A stretch of DNA of 64,000 bases from Adiantum capillus-veneris. Taxonomy: Eukaryota > Streptophyta > Polypodiopsida > Polypodiales > Pteridaceae. A model generated the notes under the pieces. It saw only the letters and a list, made by a program, of their open reading frames with translations. It did not search any database and had not been told where the DNA came from. The stretch spans positions 110,879,469 through 110,943,468 of the forward strand of contig CM043951.1 in the NCBI GenBank assembly GCA_014529385.2, read 5' to 3'. Position numbers and translations under genes: made by a program. Shown here piece by piece: positions 1 to 12,712 of the stretch (its first letter is position 1; every line of letters begins with the position of its first letter).

Positions 1-881
1 GTGCCAAATGACATTTCTTAGGGTTTAACTGACCCCCTAATTCATCATACCTTGCAAAATTTATTTCAAGCTTCTGAACATGTTCCTTCCGTGAGTTGTA
101 TACACAGAAATTATCTATGAACCCTTTGACAAAATTCCCAAGAAATGGGGTAAGGACCCAATCTTCTTTTCTTTCAAAGGCTCCAAGCCCATTTGTTAAC
201 CCAAAAGGAAGACATCAAAAGCAAAAACAGCCCCAAGGAGTGATGAACGTAGTCTTCTTCCGATCTTCAGGAGCAAGGACAAGCGGGAAATACCCTAAAT
301 ACCCATCACAAATGCTATATCTCTCAAAGCCAGCCACAACATCCAAAAGTTGATCAATAAAGGGCAAAGGGTAAAGGATCTTTCTTGGTCACTGCATTCA
401 ATGGCTCGTAATCAATACAGACTCTCCAACGCCCATCTTTCTTCGGAGTGACCACTGCAGGGCTCACCCACTCCGCATTATCAACTGGAACAATGAACCC
501 TGCATCCAACAATTTATCTATCTCCTCTTTCAAAGCATTCATTTTCTCTTTACCCATCCTTCTTAACTTCTATATGATCGGCCTTGCCTCTTCAATTAAC
601 TCAATCTTCACTGGACCCCCAACAAAGCCCCTGATCTCTTGATACGAGGTGATGAAAAGGTTTGGAAACCTGTCCAACATTGTTAAGTAATCCTTCCTCT
701 CTTCTTGTGTCATATTAGTACTCAACATATTTTGAATCAGCTCTTTCATCACCACTGATTCCTGTTTAGTTTGCATTAACTCCTCAAGTTGTTCTAAATC
801 TCTTGAAGCGTTTATATCCCCTGACATCTGCAACACATCACCAATTTCTTCCTTCTCCCCATCTAGCAATAAATTTGACAC
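1..881 (-). pseudogene. G1 reverse transcriptase, N-terminal part, broken
   Basis: The stretch 881-570 encodes the helical region that precedes RT in this family. After a break, 557-354 encodes the RT fingers, with VDNAEWVSPAVVTPKKDGRW and VCIDYEPLNAVTKKD. The remainder down to base 1 still matches the G2 RT at 62,050-62,400 but is split by frameshifts. RT copies element RNA into cDNA in virus-like particles. The palm with its catalytic aspartates is in the frameshifted part or beyond the edge. Homology to gypsy RT is clear; function is lost. Confidence 0.85.
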
Positions 882-997
882 TTCACCTTCATCACTGGAG
901 CTAGAAGAGAATTTGCTATCTGAATCCTCAGAGCCTCCTTCACTGTGGTAATTTCAGATTCATCATTTTCACTCACATCCTCTAATGCCAAAGGTTT

Positions 998-1817
998 CTA
1001 GGTGGTCATGTCAAACACCCTCTTCTCACCTTTCTTGCCATACACAGAGATTATGCCCTTGCCCCAATCCTGTACAACACCAACAGCTCTCAACCAAGGT
1101 CGTCCCAAAATGAAAGGAAAAACGCCCCCTGCCGGCATAACATGAAAGTTCACCAAAACTTTCACATTAAAGATGTCGACCTCCAAAGTTTTGATCACTC
1201 CCAAACACTTTACTTTGGCATGGTTAGCTAGTCGAATCCTGAATCCAGAGCTTCCAATGGTAACTAAATCCAACTTCTCAAACATGACTTTGTGATGACG
1301 TATACCTGGGCACTTCCATCAATGTAGGCTTCTCCCATTTCTGCACCTTTGTGCCAGGCATCTACCACACAGGACATATGTCAGGTAACTCTTCCAAAGC
1401 CAACACTCTAACATGTCCACGCTTCGGCTCTTTCTCAATCGATTCACTAACGACTTCCACTGCCACTTCAGTTTGTTGTACCATATTCATCAACTATCCA
1501 AAGGTACAATTCACTTTCCTCCCAATCAAGTCTTTCTTCAAGCTATAAGCTACTTGGCCTTCACCCAATGGCAAATCTGCTACTTCAAATTTCCTGCGAG
1601 GTCTTCTTTTCCTCTTTACCGTCGCATCTTCACTTTCTTTCTCCTTCCTTTTCTTCTTATTGGGGCCAATACCATTTTGTGTTCTTTCTCTCTTTCCCAA
1701 TGGCATCATATCATTCTCATTGTCCTCTACACGAATGATTCCCACATGGCCATCACCATTTGGAGCTTGGGCTTCTTGATGAACTTCATGAGCACCTTGA
1801 TCCCCTCTTATGTCCAA
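998..1817 (-). pseudogene. G1 aspartic protease and basic linker, broken
   Basis: Reading leftwards, 1,817-1,494 is a lysine/arginine-rich linker (KKKRKEKE, KRKRRPRRKFEVADLPLGEG), and 1,285-998 is the C-terminal half of a retropepsin-like domain with FILGRPWLRAVGVVQDWGKG. The catalytic loop reads as YIDGSAQV just upstream, near 1,290-1,320, but in a different frame. The intact equivalent in G2 is a single frame at 63,636-62,812 with YIDGGAQVCVIT. The enzyme would cleave the Gag-Pol polyprotein. At least one frameshift lies between the loop and the GRPWLR segment. Confidence 0.8.
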
Positions 1818-1847
1818 AGCAAAGTCATTGGCCCTATTCGGTAAATT

Positions 1848-2784
1848 CTAGGGAAGAGGGTACATATCACCTCCCATCCTAGGTGGTTGATCACAGTAAG
1901 TACTAATATGTCCAAGCTCTCCACAACTGTAGCATGTAGGAATGAATCTTCTGCCAGGGTACCCACCACATCCACGTCCATGATTTCCAATAGGTGGTGG
2001 ATCTTCATACCGTTGAGGGCCCCCCCTTCTCGCTTCCAGTAGAGCACCTCTCGCATAACCACCTCTTCCACGTCCACCTCCACCTCCAAGAACATTAAGC
2101 CGTAGGTCCAGCATCATGGTCATCATATCTTGCATATTCCATTGTAATTGCTTAGTGTCTGCCCCCTTTTGAATGGGTTGGACTCCAACCTCTGCCTGAC
2201 TATCCTCATTGTCACCATTATCAACCTGCCCATGGGCCGCTCTCCCGTACATGATTGAGCCTTTGAGCTTTCCACTCTTTCTCCCTGGCAGTTGTGACTG
2301 CTTCTTCAAAAGTGACAGGCCTCTTCAACTCAACTTTGGATTTCAAGCTTTCCTTTAAGTTTGACACAAAGCGGTCCATCTTCAACATGGCAGAGGGAAT
2401 CTCATTTTCTAAAGCTCGAGCCCATTTATTCCATAAACGGGTAAATTGCATGACAAAGTCATCAACACTCTGATTAGCCTTTTGAGTACACCCTAGGATT
2501 TTGTGCCAGACTTCATCAGGTGCTTCAATGTTCCTATATTGTGCCAAAAAAGAGAGCTTTACGCCATTATAATCCAAAACAACCCCCGGTACCTGTGCTT
2601 CTGCCGCTTCCCCATATTGTTGCAACCAAGACTTTGCCTCATCTTGTAAACTGTATTGCAACAATCTTAGTAGTATGGATGGATCTTGTATGCCCCGTAA
2701 CAAGCAATTAACTTCCAATTTCTCAATGAAACCTTGTGCATTCACATTAGGCAATCCATGAAACTTAGGAAACTCATCTACCAC
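1848..2784 (-). pseudogene. G1 Gag capsid and zinc knuckle, frameshifted
   Basis: The upstream frame (2,784-2,221) has the capsid core of plant gypsy Gag: SWLQQYGEAAEAQV, then FLAQYRNIEAPDEVWHKILG and QSVDDFVMQFTRLWNKWARA. A frame change near 2,230-2,300 leads to 2,309-1,848, which carries a Gly/Arg-rich stretch and one CCHC knuckle, CYSCGELGHISTYC. G2 has the same knuckle at about 63,850. Gag packages the element RNA. The start at 2,784 is the first ATG of the frame; the true start may be further upstream. Confidence 0.85.
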
Positions 2785-2810
2785 CCATGATTGATTACCT
2801 CAATTCACTT

Positions 2811-4640
2811 ACATGTGATGTCGGTAGTGCTACCAAGGATGTCGATGGATCGCTCCACACCTAATCCACCTCACACTGGGTAGCCCAACCCCCAATGCCC
2901 GGCTTCAAAAAACCGCACAACCCTCACAAAGGCTCCAATCCAATTTAGAGACTACCTCTAGTACTATCCACAAATAGCACATACATAGGCGGTTGTCCAT
3001 AAGGACCCGCATCCCCTTTACATTCTCTGCCTCTGCAGTGTAGGCCAATTTTACGAGAATTGGAGAATGGGAGCACTTGCTCCTCCGATGTGGAGTGCAA
3101 ACGACAAGGAAAAGGAATGCCTCTATAGCCTTGCACACACCACTGTTAAAAAGAAACACCACAAGGCAACAGAAAACACCTAAGTCGAACACGTGTAAAG
3201 ACGGGTGAGAAACAAATCTAACCCAACAACTCTAACCCAAACCATGATTAAAATTTTTGAAAATCAAGACCATAAAGACAAATCTTGTGTCGTGTAGACC
3301 TCCGTAGAGTATTGATATGCTTGATTCAGACAATAGATGAGAGAGTTACAAGATTTCGAAGATGGGGTATCTCTCAAAAGCTCCAAAAAAACAAGTCTCT
3401 GTGAGCAAAAAGGGTGTGCAGGGAATTGCAGCTATAATAATGGGGGCCTTTTCCACTTTATTGGAGTGGATTCTTCTTCCTTATCTCAGCCGACATCTTT
3501 TTCTCTCATCTCCCCTTTCAATTTGGTTCTTTTTTACCATTTTTGGGAAAGGAGGGCTCTATGTCGGTCACTTTGACTTGGGGAGATGGGAAAAATGGGG
3601 TGTCTAGGGGGTCCGAAATTTGTCCAAGCGCTTGGACAGCAAGTGGGAATTCAAAATAGGTGCCCCCTCTCCCCACAAACCCCCACGAGCCTCCATAGCT
3701 AAGGAGTGAGAGTTCCACTTTCCCTTTGATTCAACACAATGATGTACCCACTCCACCCCTTATACCTTCCACTTTGCACTCACCCCACCTCATGTGGGAC
3801 TATTCCGTTGCCACATGGCACCATCCTCCCAACTCCCCACACATGCACATAAAGTTTCTGTTTTGCCCCCCACCACTTAGCAACCTTGGCGGAAGCATAG
3901 CGGATGACTCCAACCACCAAATGCGACGTTGTAAAGCACGGCTCGGAGCTCGTTACTTCGGCTATCTCCAAAACTTTCCAATTATATCATTTCTAATTAG
4001 ATCCATCAAGTCGACCCACTTGCCTTTTCTCACATGCATTCGCAACCACTTTCTAAGTAGGGGACCGCCCACTTCAAGTGCATGTAACTCATGATGTATG
4101 AGTCCGATTCACAACCTATCAAGCACAACTGAAAATGCTCATTAAAAACCATCATTTGAAAGCTAAACTGGCCCAAAACTCCAGCAAGCAACTTAGAAAA
4201 ACCAAGCCTTTGTACATGAACTTTACAAGGGCACTTTCAGAACTCAAAGCACTATGTACACATATATACTTGGGCTAGTCCGCAAGTTATTTAGCATCAC
4301 TTGTTGGCTTTATGTCCATCCAAAAAATGTATGACGATGTCATCATCATCTACAATTTAAATGAGGCATGGACCCAAATGAGTTGAGACCCGAACATACT
4401 AGTAGAAATGATGTGAGACTAGTGAACTAAGGCTGCACATGGCTACAAATGCTGCTTGTGTATCTTGAATAGCTTTTTGTTGGAGCATATGGACAATTAT
4501 AAGAGGTTCACCAGCTTCATGGATGTAATCTTGAATTATGATGGACAATGCCACTGATGCCAAAAATAACAATTTGAGAAAGTGCTTGAGAGGGTGAAGT
4601 ATGAACATGAAGGGGAAAAGGAATGTAACCCTATATAGAT
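2811..4640. other. non-coding stretch beside G1, probably leader or LTR
   Basis: No convincing coding region. This should hold the 5' leader and LTR of G1, but no primer site or LTR ends could be placed because only one copy is visible. It includes a module shared with the copia leader (separate entry) and an 18-bp perfect palindrome at 3,621-3,638. Short open frames here show no recognisable domain. Confidence 0.45.
2830..3010. repeat. module shared with the copia leader at 27,730-27,945
   Basis: Both regions contain, in the same order and orientation, a 'tcgctcca..taatccacct' block, 'ggcttcaaaaaacc', 'accctcacaaaggct' and later 'cataggcggytgtccataa'. The blocks are separated by diverged spacers. 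The 27.7 kb copy has a GGGGGTTCGCTCC stretch resembling a pol III B box. A tRNA-derived SINE picked up by two unrelated elements would explain this, but no A box or tail was established. Confidence 0.45.
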
Positions 4641-5677
4641 AAAAATTCAGAGGAACCTTATCTACTTGACCTTTTTGAGATTGAATTTGAATTATGTAAT
4701 TGGATGGAGACTCAACTTATGCAATTTTTTGAAAAAATGAACGTTGTGAGATGCACATTGCACTAAATGAGTAAGGGGAAGAAAGGAAGAGACCAACAAG
4801 TGCACATCTAGGATTTTGAGAGCTGGGAATGCCTTTGAGAACTTCCCAGATTAGATCGGAGAGTATGTTTTCCACAAACGCCTAGAGGGGCAGCCAAGAC
4901 ATGGTACTTCAAGTACTCACCAGAATAGCTATATAGATACAAATCCATGTCCAAGGCCTTTGTTCAGTGATTCAAGGACAAAGGATCTAACAAGTGCTGA
5001 TCAATCACATTAGGAAAGATCAAGCAAAAGAAGAGCAATATTAGAAAATTTGTGGTAGACATCATGGACTTGGCTAGACAACTAGCTTTACCTTCAAGAC
5101 ACAAAAGTCTCACAGCTTGATTCCTCAATGGAACCTCCATAAAAGGGGTGGCAAAAATAAAAATTACTAGTCCCATGTGCACATGATAAAAACGGAAAGG
5201 AAGGGGGCTAAAAGACAAAAGAGAGACACTAGTTCGAGTGACTCTAGCAATTCAAAGGACACCAGTAGTTCAGACAAAGAGCCTGCCAGTAAATGCCCCA
5301 AAACAAAAGTCTAGGAAAATGAGTTCAAAAGGCTCTGGAAACAAGAAGAGGAGATAATAGGTGTGAAAAATAGAATACCTTCTAAAGGGGAAGTGTGGTG
5401 CATCCATTGTCAGAAGAGTAATCACTCAACCAATGACTGCATCAAGTGTGATTACTATGAGCGTAGGGGTCATAAGTGGAAAGAGTGCACAATCAAGTTA
5501 TCAGTTCCAACTGTCATGATGCACAAGCTGCAATATATCAAGGCCAAGGGCAAACTACTAACACTGGGCAAAGGTCCTATCCAAGGCCGCCACCTAGGAG
5601 ATTCAATTGTTGGAAATACGGGGAGACCATGGCTTAGAGCAACGGGAGAAATACATGATTGGAGCAAGATCAATTAA
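4640..5677 (+). pseudogene. decayed Gag and protease start of gypsy element F
   Basis: Around 4,830-5,110 translated fragments resemble a gypsy capsid (RGAAKTWYFKYS, then IRKFVVDIMDLARQLALPS) with many stops. The open part 5,363-5,677 has two CCHC knuckles in tandem, WCIHCQKSNHSTNDC and KCDYYERRGHKWKEC (first Cys pair imperfect). It then jumps to GRPWLRATGEIHDWSKI, the end of an aspartic protease. The paired knuckles and GRPWLR match the layout of element E at 35.9-38.3 kb, suggesting a related Tat-like family. It is old and inactive. Confidence 0.7.
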
Positions 5678-5989
5678 CAATGAAAATGGGCACTAGAAAG
5701 GCAGCTTTGTCAACATCATCCACCAGTGTTCCAAAGGACATTCGGTCATGAGACATATTCATCTAAGAAACCCAGAAGCTATGGGAGAAGCTAGAGGCCA
5801 GTGGCATTGTCCCAATGGCTATCCTAGATTTAACTAGTGATTGTTAATCTGAAGTAGGAAGCTCAGCAATGGATGTTCCCAACTTTCTTCAGGCATGAGG
5901 AGGAAGGAATGAGGCAGGTGTTGAATGAGGCTAGCCATGAGGTGAATGGGGAGGAGATGGGGGAATGAGTGGTGGAGATGAACGAAAAA

Positions 5990-7450
5990 AGGACAATATG
6001 TATGAACAAACAACTACCATATTATTTTGAAACACCACTCTCAACATTGTTCCTAGAGTTTAAGGATGAGTTTGCATGGAATCACATTGAATTGAAGGGC
6101 ATTGATCCAAGGGTTTGCTAGCATAAGATTCCACTTGAAATGGATGTCAGAACAGTGAGGATGCAATAGTATATAATGAATCCTAACTATGAAGCAAAAG
6201 TAAAGGAAGAGATAAATATGTTTTTGAAGGTTGGGTTCATAGTTGAGGTGGAGAGCAGTGACTGGTTGTTTCCCATTATGGTGGTCACAAATTAGAACAA
6301 GAAGTTGAGGATTTTTGTGGATCTCAAGAAATGGAATGAGCAGACCATAATGGATTCATTTCCCCTATTGTTTATAGACACTATGTTAGACCAAATGGCA
6401 TGACATGAAATGTACAACTTTCTGGATGGTTACAACGGGTATGACTTTCCAAAGGGCAATGATGGCGATATTTTTAGAATATTTGCAAAAATTCTTGGCC
6501 ATCTTTGTTGTTGACTTCACTGCATACTCAAGTGTAACTGAACATATGGGATGCTTATGGCTCATGTCCACTACTGGGTCTTGTATGTCTAACAGAGGCA
6601 TTGCCATGTCAGACAGCAAGGGTACACAAGGGCTAGGCAATTTAGGAAGTAGTACCACCCACCAACACAATGAGGTATCCAACTTCCTGAGGTATGTCAA
6701 CTGTTATAGGAGATTTGTGGAAATTTGGTAGAACCAGCTGCCCCACTCTATGCGTTAACAAAAAAGGAGACCACATTCTGTTGGGATCAAAAATGTTAGG
6801 AGGGGTTCACGCTATCAGGAAAATAATGTTAGAGAAACCACTTTTGAAGCAACCCAAGTGGGACGTCATTTTCCATGTACATGTGGACGTGTCAAGACTC
6901 GCATTAGGGCCTATACTAGCCCAACGTGAGGGGGCACAACTTTCCAATATGTTTTGCAAGTATAATATTTTCCTAGGTGGGACATGCATATACTATGACA
7001 GAGCGTGAGGCTTTAGGGATGGTATTTGCAATACAAAAGTTAATGAATTATTTGATGGGGAATTTCTTTGTGTTTTACGTGGATCATCAAGCATTGTTGC
7101 ATCTGATTAATAAAGTTTGTCAAAGAATGGGGAGGCCCTTACCTAGCAACATGGGACCATTACAACCAATTCAAGACATGGCTCCATACATGAAATGGGG
7201 AATTGATTTCATGGCACCCTTCACAAATATGGAAAAATATAAGTACATATCGGCAACAACTGGCTATGTCACCACGTGCATAGGGGCTAAGGCACTCACA
7301 AACAACATAGCCAAGAAAACAACCAGTTTCTTGTATGGGCACGTTATCACTAGATATGGTTGCCCACTAGAGTTAGTATGGATATGCCACCAGTTGAGGA
7401 CACCTCCTGTGATAAAGGACAACATGACCCACATCTTGGTACGCACTCAG
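5990..7450 (+). pseudogene. decayed RT, RNase H and integrase of gypsy element F
   Basis: Fragments appear in collinear order. RT N-terminus (6,190-6,360) reads INMFLKVGFIVEVESSDW and later KKLRIFVDLKKWNEQT. RNase H (6,977-7,130) reads YTMTEREALGMVFAIQKLM followed by FFVFYVDHQALLHLINK. Integrase core (7,190-7,380) reads MKWGIDFMAPF, YKYISATTGYVTTC and YGHVITRYGCPLELV. Stops and deletions are frequent, including loss of the RT palm and the zinc-binding head of integrase. Together with the gag relic this is one decayed + strand element. Confidence 0.75.
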
Positions 7451-7479
7451 TACGCACCAGAGCCCAACAAGGGGAGGTA

Positions 7480-9830
7480 ATAATGACTAGGGTTGGGCAC
7501 CGATGGCAACATGCCAAGCATGGAACGAAGGAATTGCAAGAGAATGTTGATGTGGCAACAATTGGGCCAGAATCAAAGGAAGGGACATGGAGGCTAGCAT
7601 TTAAGAACCACTTATGATACATTATCACTCTCATGATTTTATTGTTGTTAATGGTAGGATTTTGGGCATGGGTATCGATGGAAGATGGCACATCTCAAAG
7701 CAATGATGGTGGCCATAAACATTACGAGCCTCCAAGCTCAGCATATGTTCAAGGCAGCTTTTGAGGGGTCATTTTTTAGAATGAAAATGGAAAAGGAGGA
7801 CTTGGGATGGAAAAACAAACAATGAGAAGAGTAGGTGAGGGAGTTGGAGGGAGAGTTAAAAGGCCAACAACAAGAGAGGAAAATTGGGAGGCAAAGAAAA
7901 GGAAATGGGCCAAGGCCAAAAAGAAATTAAGAAACAGATCGCCTAGGCTCAGAAGGAGATGAATCAACAAAAAACAAATGGCTCAGAAAGAAATCGCCAA
8001 GGCCAAGGACTACTTCAATAAAAGTACACCTGGAGGAAGGGATCTGGGTGAATAGTGATCATCTACAAAGCCTCATGCAAAATTCTATGGAACTGATTGA
8101 TTAGCACAGTCAGGAGCTATTGAAACAACTACACAAGAAGGAAACAACGCAGGCGACTAACCAAGAAAAGAATGAAGATGAAAATCAAGATGAAGATGAG
8201 AATGAGGATGAGGAAGAAAAAGACAAACCTATTTTGACAATGATGACGATGATGATGAGGAAGGAGGAGCAGGGGGAAGGATAAGAAATTAGCAAAAATA
8301 ACGGGCAATCTGAGTCAGAGGAGGAACTAGAGAAGGAAAAAGCACAAGAAGACACCACAAACAAAAACGAGAGGAAAAAAAGGGTTAATTGAAGAGCAAA
8401 TAAAGAGGAATCAAGATGACGCTTTGCATGAATTTCATTGACAAAGGAACACAAGGAGTTGAGACGATTTCGGAGGGATGCCAAGCTCAACAAAATTAAC
8501 CAGAGAAGGGGTAAAATATGAGGAGAAACTAGTAGATTGAAATACATTGTCAGAAGTTTCTTCAAGAGGTGGCCAGGGAGATGTCCCCATCATAAAACAA
8601 AATGCCAATTACCCCCCCACCCCTAATGTATTCAAGTACTAGAAAGGCCGCCAAAGGTAATTCCAACAAAGGAAATGGGACTAGGATCCAAGTGGACCAT
8701 CTTCAGTCTGGAGAGCATGGCGGTGGACTTGGAATTACTATTGGGCGATAGGCCCAAGTATGCATGTATGGAAGATTGTAAACAAGCCATCAAGTAAATC
8801 AAATGGCAAGCTCAGTTGAAGAGAGCAAGCTTAGAACAAGGCATATAAAAATTGGAGATTTCACCAGTAAAGAATGATGCAAGTGTCTGGGAGGAGTGCT
8901 TGCCGAAAGTCATTGAGTTGTTAAAGCACTAGTACCAGTTGGCCAGGGAGGAGATGCACTTCATGAAAACTTGTGTAGAAAAACTCCCAGATAATCCCAC
9001 ACTATTGTATGTCATAGCACCGTTAGTTGAAGCTCTACACAGATTCTATCCCAGTGTTATACCTAGGGATGATAGAGCAAATATATGCTGAAGAATATGT
9101 GGTGGTGTTGGAGAAATTTATTGAATGGGGCAAGTAAATGGAGGAAAACCATAAGTTCATAAAGCAAATACTTTAAGAAAACCTAGAGGGGGACACATTC
9201 AAAGATATCATCATAGAATGTGGATAGCATCAAAGTAGACTGGTCAAATTGTGCAATAGTGTGCTGCAACATCACATTTAAGCACAGAAGATGCCGCCAA
9301 AGAAGCAAGCAAAAAGGAATAAACCTAGATGTGCAATGCCTGGCAGAGAGGCTATTAAAAGCAAGGGTGGAAACTAATCGTCCAATCTTTGGAACTTGGT
9401 TGGTGGCATCTTATTGGTGCACTCAAGTGGAAGCAAGGATAAGATTTGATCCAACAGTGGTAGAATAGATGGAGGGATGGAGACACAAGTGCCAAAGGCT
9501 TAACCTCTTTGAAAGGGTCAGGGCCCTAGACATAGGCAAATCCATTCGGCATAGTTCTCAGACCATAGAGCTTCTAGAAAGTAGGGAAACTAAAAGAGGG
9601 GAACCTTATGAGGGGAACCCTGACCATGAACAAGATCTCATGCGGGTCATAGCCACACACTAGGAAACTAAAGATACGGTTGCCAGGAAAAAGAGGACAA
9701 TAAATTTGGTTCAATGGGGAGGGTTGGGCCCCAGAGCGGAAGAACTGGATCTCAAGTCATAATCTGATAGTGATTGAGATCAGCCACTAGATAATTCATG
9801 GGCTTTTGACTTGGGTACGGAGGTCCACCA
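7480..9830 (+). other. purine-rich, stop-ridden coding relic after element F pol
   Basis: The + strand is strongly A/G-rich. Conceptual translations give Lys/Glu/Asp-rich helical stretches (about 7,780-8,400, including runs of Asp and Glu). Further on come segments such as LPKVIELLKH and VAPLVEALHRFYPSVIP-like text (about 8,890-9,060) and the open frames 9,220-9,468 and 9,469-9,663. No family was recognised. It may be an extra 3' ORF of element F, since Tat-group elements often carry additional ORFs, or an unrelated pseudogene. Confidence 0.3.
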
Positions 9831-12121
9831 CCCCACTTCAACCGCGGGCTAGGGGAGCTAATTCAAAAAAAGAGAGGATAATTTTAGCGGTGAGAATCCA
9901 AAAAGAACATCCAACAGTCACGCACACAGTTCGAATCAAGAATCAAGATTCAAGAGGTACAATGGGTACTACAAGTAAGGATAAAAGGAAGCTAATACCC
10001 GAATGCTGGGCATAGATGTGTGAGTGCGTGGTTGCCTTGAGCACCATTCCAATACATAAGTTGAGTGCTTAACCCTTGTATAGCTCAAGGCTTGATCTTG
10101 TACCTAGTCATCCTTTATACTTATGAATGAGCAAGTGATGTGTTGGTTTCTAGCTATACATCTCAAGGAAGGCTTTCACTTGTGTGTCTAGCACTGACAT
10201 AGTAATGGATTGTAGCTAGAGTTGACTAACCCTCTTATTTAGAAGTCTTAAAGGGTGTGGTATGTTTTAGGAACAACAGAGCCTAAACCAATTACAAACA
10301 TTTGAACGTGAATGTTATAATTTCATAGCCTTGAGAGTCGGGAAGGTGAATGGAAGAAAAGGAAGAAGAGAAAGAATTTTATGTACAGAAGAAGTCGGCC
10401 CAAAAAACCAAAGAATTACTTAACACATAAGAGAATACATATAAATGACCTTCCAAAACTCATGCATTCTTACCTTAAAAGACTACAATTGACTCGGCAT
10501 GTTCTCCTAGCCACTTATATCTATGAGATCAGGCCCACACCTCATATACTTCTGCCCCATAAGCCTAGAGTCGCTCCATCAACCGTGTGACTAAACCCAA
10601 CATGGAGTTCATCAAGAGAGGTTCTTAATTCAAAAACTTTTGTTAAATAATCAAAGGTACAATAACAGGTTCCATAAATAGAGTTTTAAAAAACATGCGA
10701 ACTCATTAAATCAAGAGGGGACAAAAGTAGTGCACGAAAGATTTATCTAAACAAATGGGTTTATCTAAATAAATGTTGGTTTTTCACGTGAGTTCATTTG
10801 CAGAGGTGTATTAAATTAGCAAAAGTAAAAAAATTACACCTACATGAAGGTTTTTTTAATCAATCTGAAAAAAATACAAAAAGTGTGTAATAGATGAAAT
10901 TACAATTATCCCAAGTCCAATTTAGCTAAATAAGTGAGGACTATGCTAATTATTGTATATAATTTTGAAGTAATAGCTCTCAAGTGTTTGCAGAGCAAGG
11001 GGAAAAAAATGATGCTATAGAATAGGAGGGATCTCCTCTTTGTACCACATGCTACACTTGCCTACTTCCTAAGATGGTCATGGTAAACATCTCTACAACA
11101 TGCTTATCTATAACATATATAATTGAGGGATGCCATTTATTGAGGAGCGAGGGATGTGCCATGTGTGGGAGCCCATTAAAAGAATGCACATGTCAATTCA
11201 CATGGCACATTGTTGTGCCTATGAACTACGCTCGGCGGCATCTCTCTTTCTCTCCTCACTCACTCTGTGTGTGCTGTGAACCAAAGCATATGCAAATGTT
11301 GCACTACTATGTCATTCACTCCTATAAAGGCAATGAGTGCAAATGGCTAGAGAATGCACAGAGAGGCTGAGGTGGTATGCTACAATGTTGAAAGTTTGGC
11401 CTCCCACAATTATCAATGAAGGTGGCAGGTGGTGTACTACTACATATAAACCAGAGAGTGATGTATAGGATCCATCAAGCATGGATTGACACTCATGCTA
11501 CCCATATCATGGTGCACACTAAGGCAACACAATGATAGTGATGCCATGGGAGACGTGGAGATAACTGTTGGCAATGGAAAAAGATTGAGTTCACAAGAAC
11601 TCTTTCGATACCCCCTTGAAAAAATAAACTACACCTTAGTGGAAGAAAAAATAGAAAGTAACGTGGGTTGCTAGCACGGCATGAGCTTACTTCATGCTAG
11701 ACGCTCGACAAATGTCATCAACTAGTCTCAGTGTGCGACTTCTCATGCTTGAACAGTGGCCTTTGCCTCATGTGAACTAGGATGGGAAGGGGGGTTGCTA
11801 CACCATTCTTTCCTTCACAGCACTGCACGCAAGTGCCCTAAGATGTAGGTTCGATCATTACCAACACCCTCGTCTATAAGTGACGTGAGCAAAGAGTGGA
11901 GGGATCGATGGCTGGGGGTGCCCGTGAGGTTAGGGGAGGATCCTAGACGTCAAATTGGCACACCAACGGGACATGCATTTTTGCCTTCTGCAGGTGAAAT
12001 ACTTTCAAATATGTCCCTACGATTTTCAAAAAAGAAAGTAGGTGGCGAATCTTGGACGAATCCCTCGGTTATCGAGGGAGAGGGAATTAGAGAGTCGATG
12101 GAGAGGCTCCATCCAATCTTT

Positions 12122-12124
12122 CAC

Positions 12125-12197
<73 letters not shown>
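12122..12197. repeat. (CT)n(CA)n compound microsatellite
   Basis: About 12 CT units run directly into about 25 CA units. The open frames that cross it on both strands are repeat artefacts. Confidence 0.95.
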
Positions 12198-12201
<4 letters not shown>

Positions 12202-12642
12202 TGGCTAGCATGCCACTGCTCTGAGTGCCCCCTCGCCTCTACATGGGAGGGCGGAGGGTCGGTCCTGTTACCATGCAGCTCGGGGGCTACCTTTTCCTTG
12301 TCACTTTTAGTCGAGGACCATACGTCCACACCGTCTTCCGAGGCCAACCCATGAACTCAAGTTTGGTCAAGACACACTTTAAAAAGAAAACGAAGATCAA
12401 GTGAGAGCGAGAGATGGGACCAGCTTGAAGAGAGTCAGGACCGCTAACATGTATGCGGACTCGCGGAGGTCTACGGTGCGTGCTGAACACAGAGAAAGAA
12501 CGCCGAGAGCAAACAGTGGATTACATTTGCAAATATGCACGAGAACCAAATTTTGTGGTTACCTTCATTCTTTTCCAAAATACACACACCCCCTCTGCGG
12601 CTGCTTATGGGAGTTCTCTCCTCTGAAATGCTCTTTACGAAA

Positions 12643-12712
12643 ACGGCACTGGACACATAACCATCAGACAAGTTGAAAACGGCACTGGACACAACCATCA
12701 GACAAGTTGAAT
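12643..12712. repeat. tandem duplication of about 33 bp
   Basis: The block 'cggcactggacaca..accatcagacaagttgaa' occurs twice in a row. The first copy has an extra 'ta'. Its function is unknown. Confidence 0.85.

Larger units (their letters stand above)
1..2810 (-). mobile_element. Ty3/gypsy Tat-like element G1, truncated by window edge
   Basis: Read on the minus strand, the order is gag (2,784 to 1,848), protease (1,817 to 998) and start of reverse transcriptase (881 to 1). The same order and closely similar sequence recur in G2 at 59.8-64 kb, so both belong to one family. The left window edge cuts the RT; RNase H and integrase would lie outside. Several frameshifts and stops separate the reading frames, so this copy is not functional. 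I could not identify its LTR to the right of 2,810. Confidence 0.85.

Noticed and set aside
12026-12347. Four overlapping frames with His-Thr or Cys-Val repeats
   Set aside because: Artefacts of the CT/CA microsatellite on both strands.
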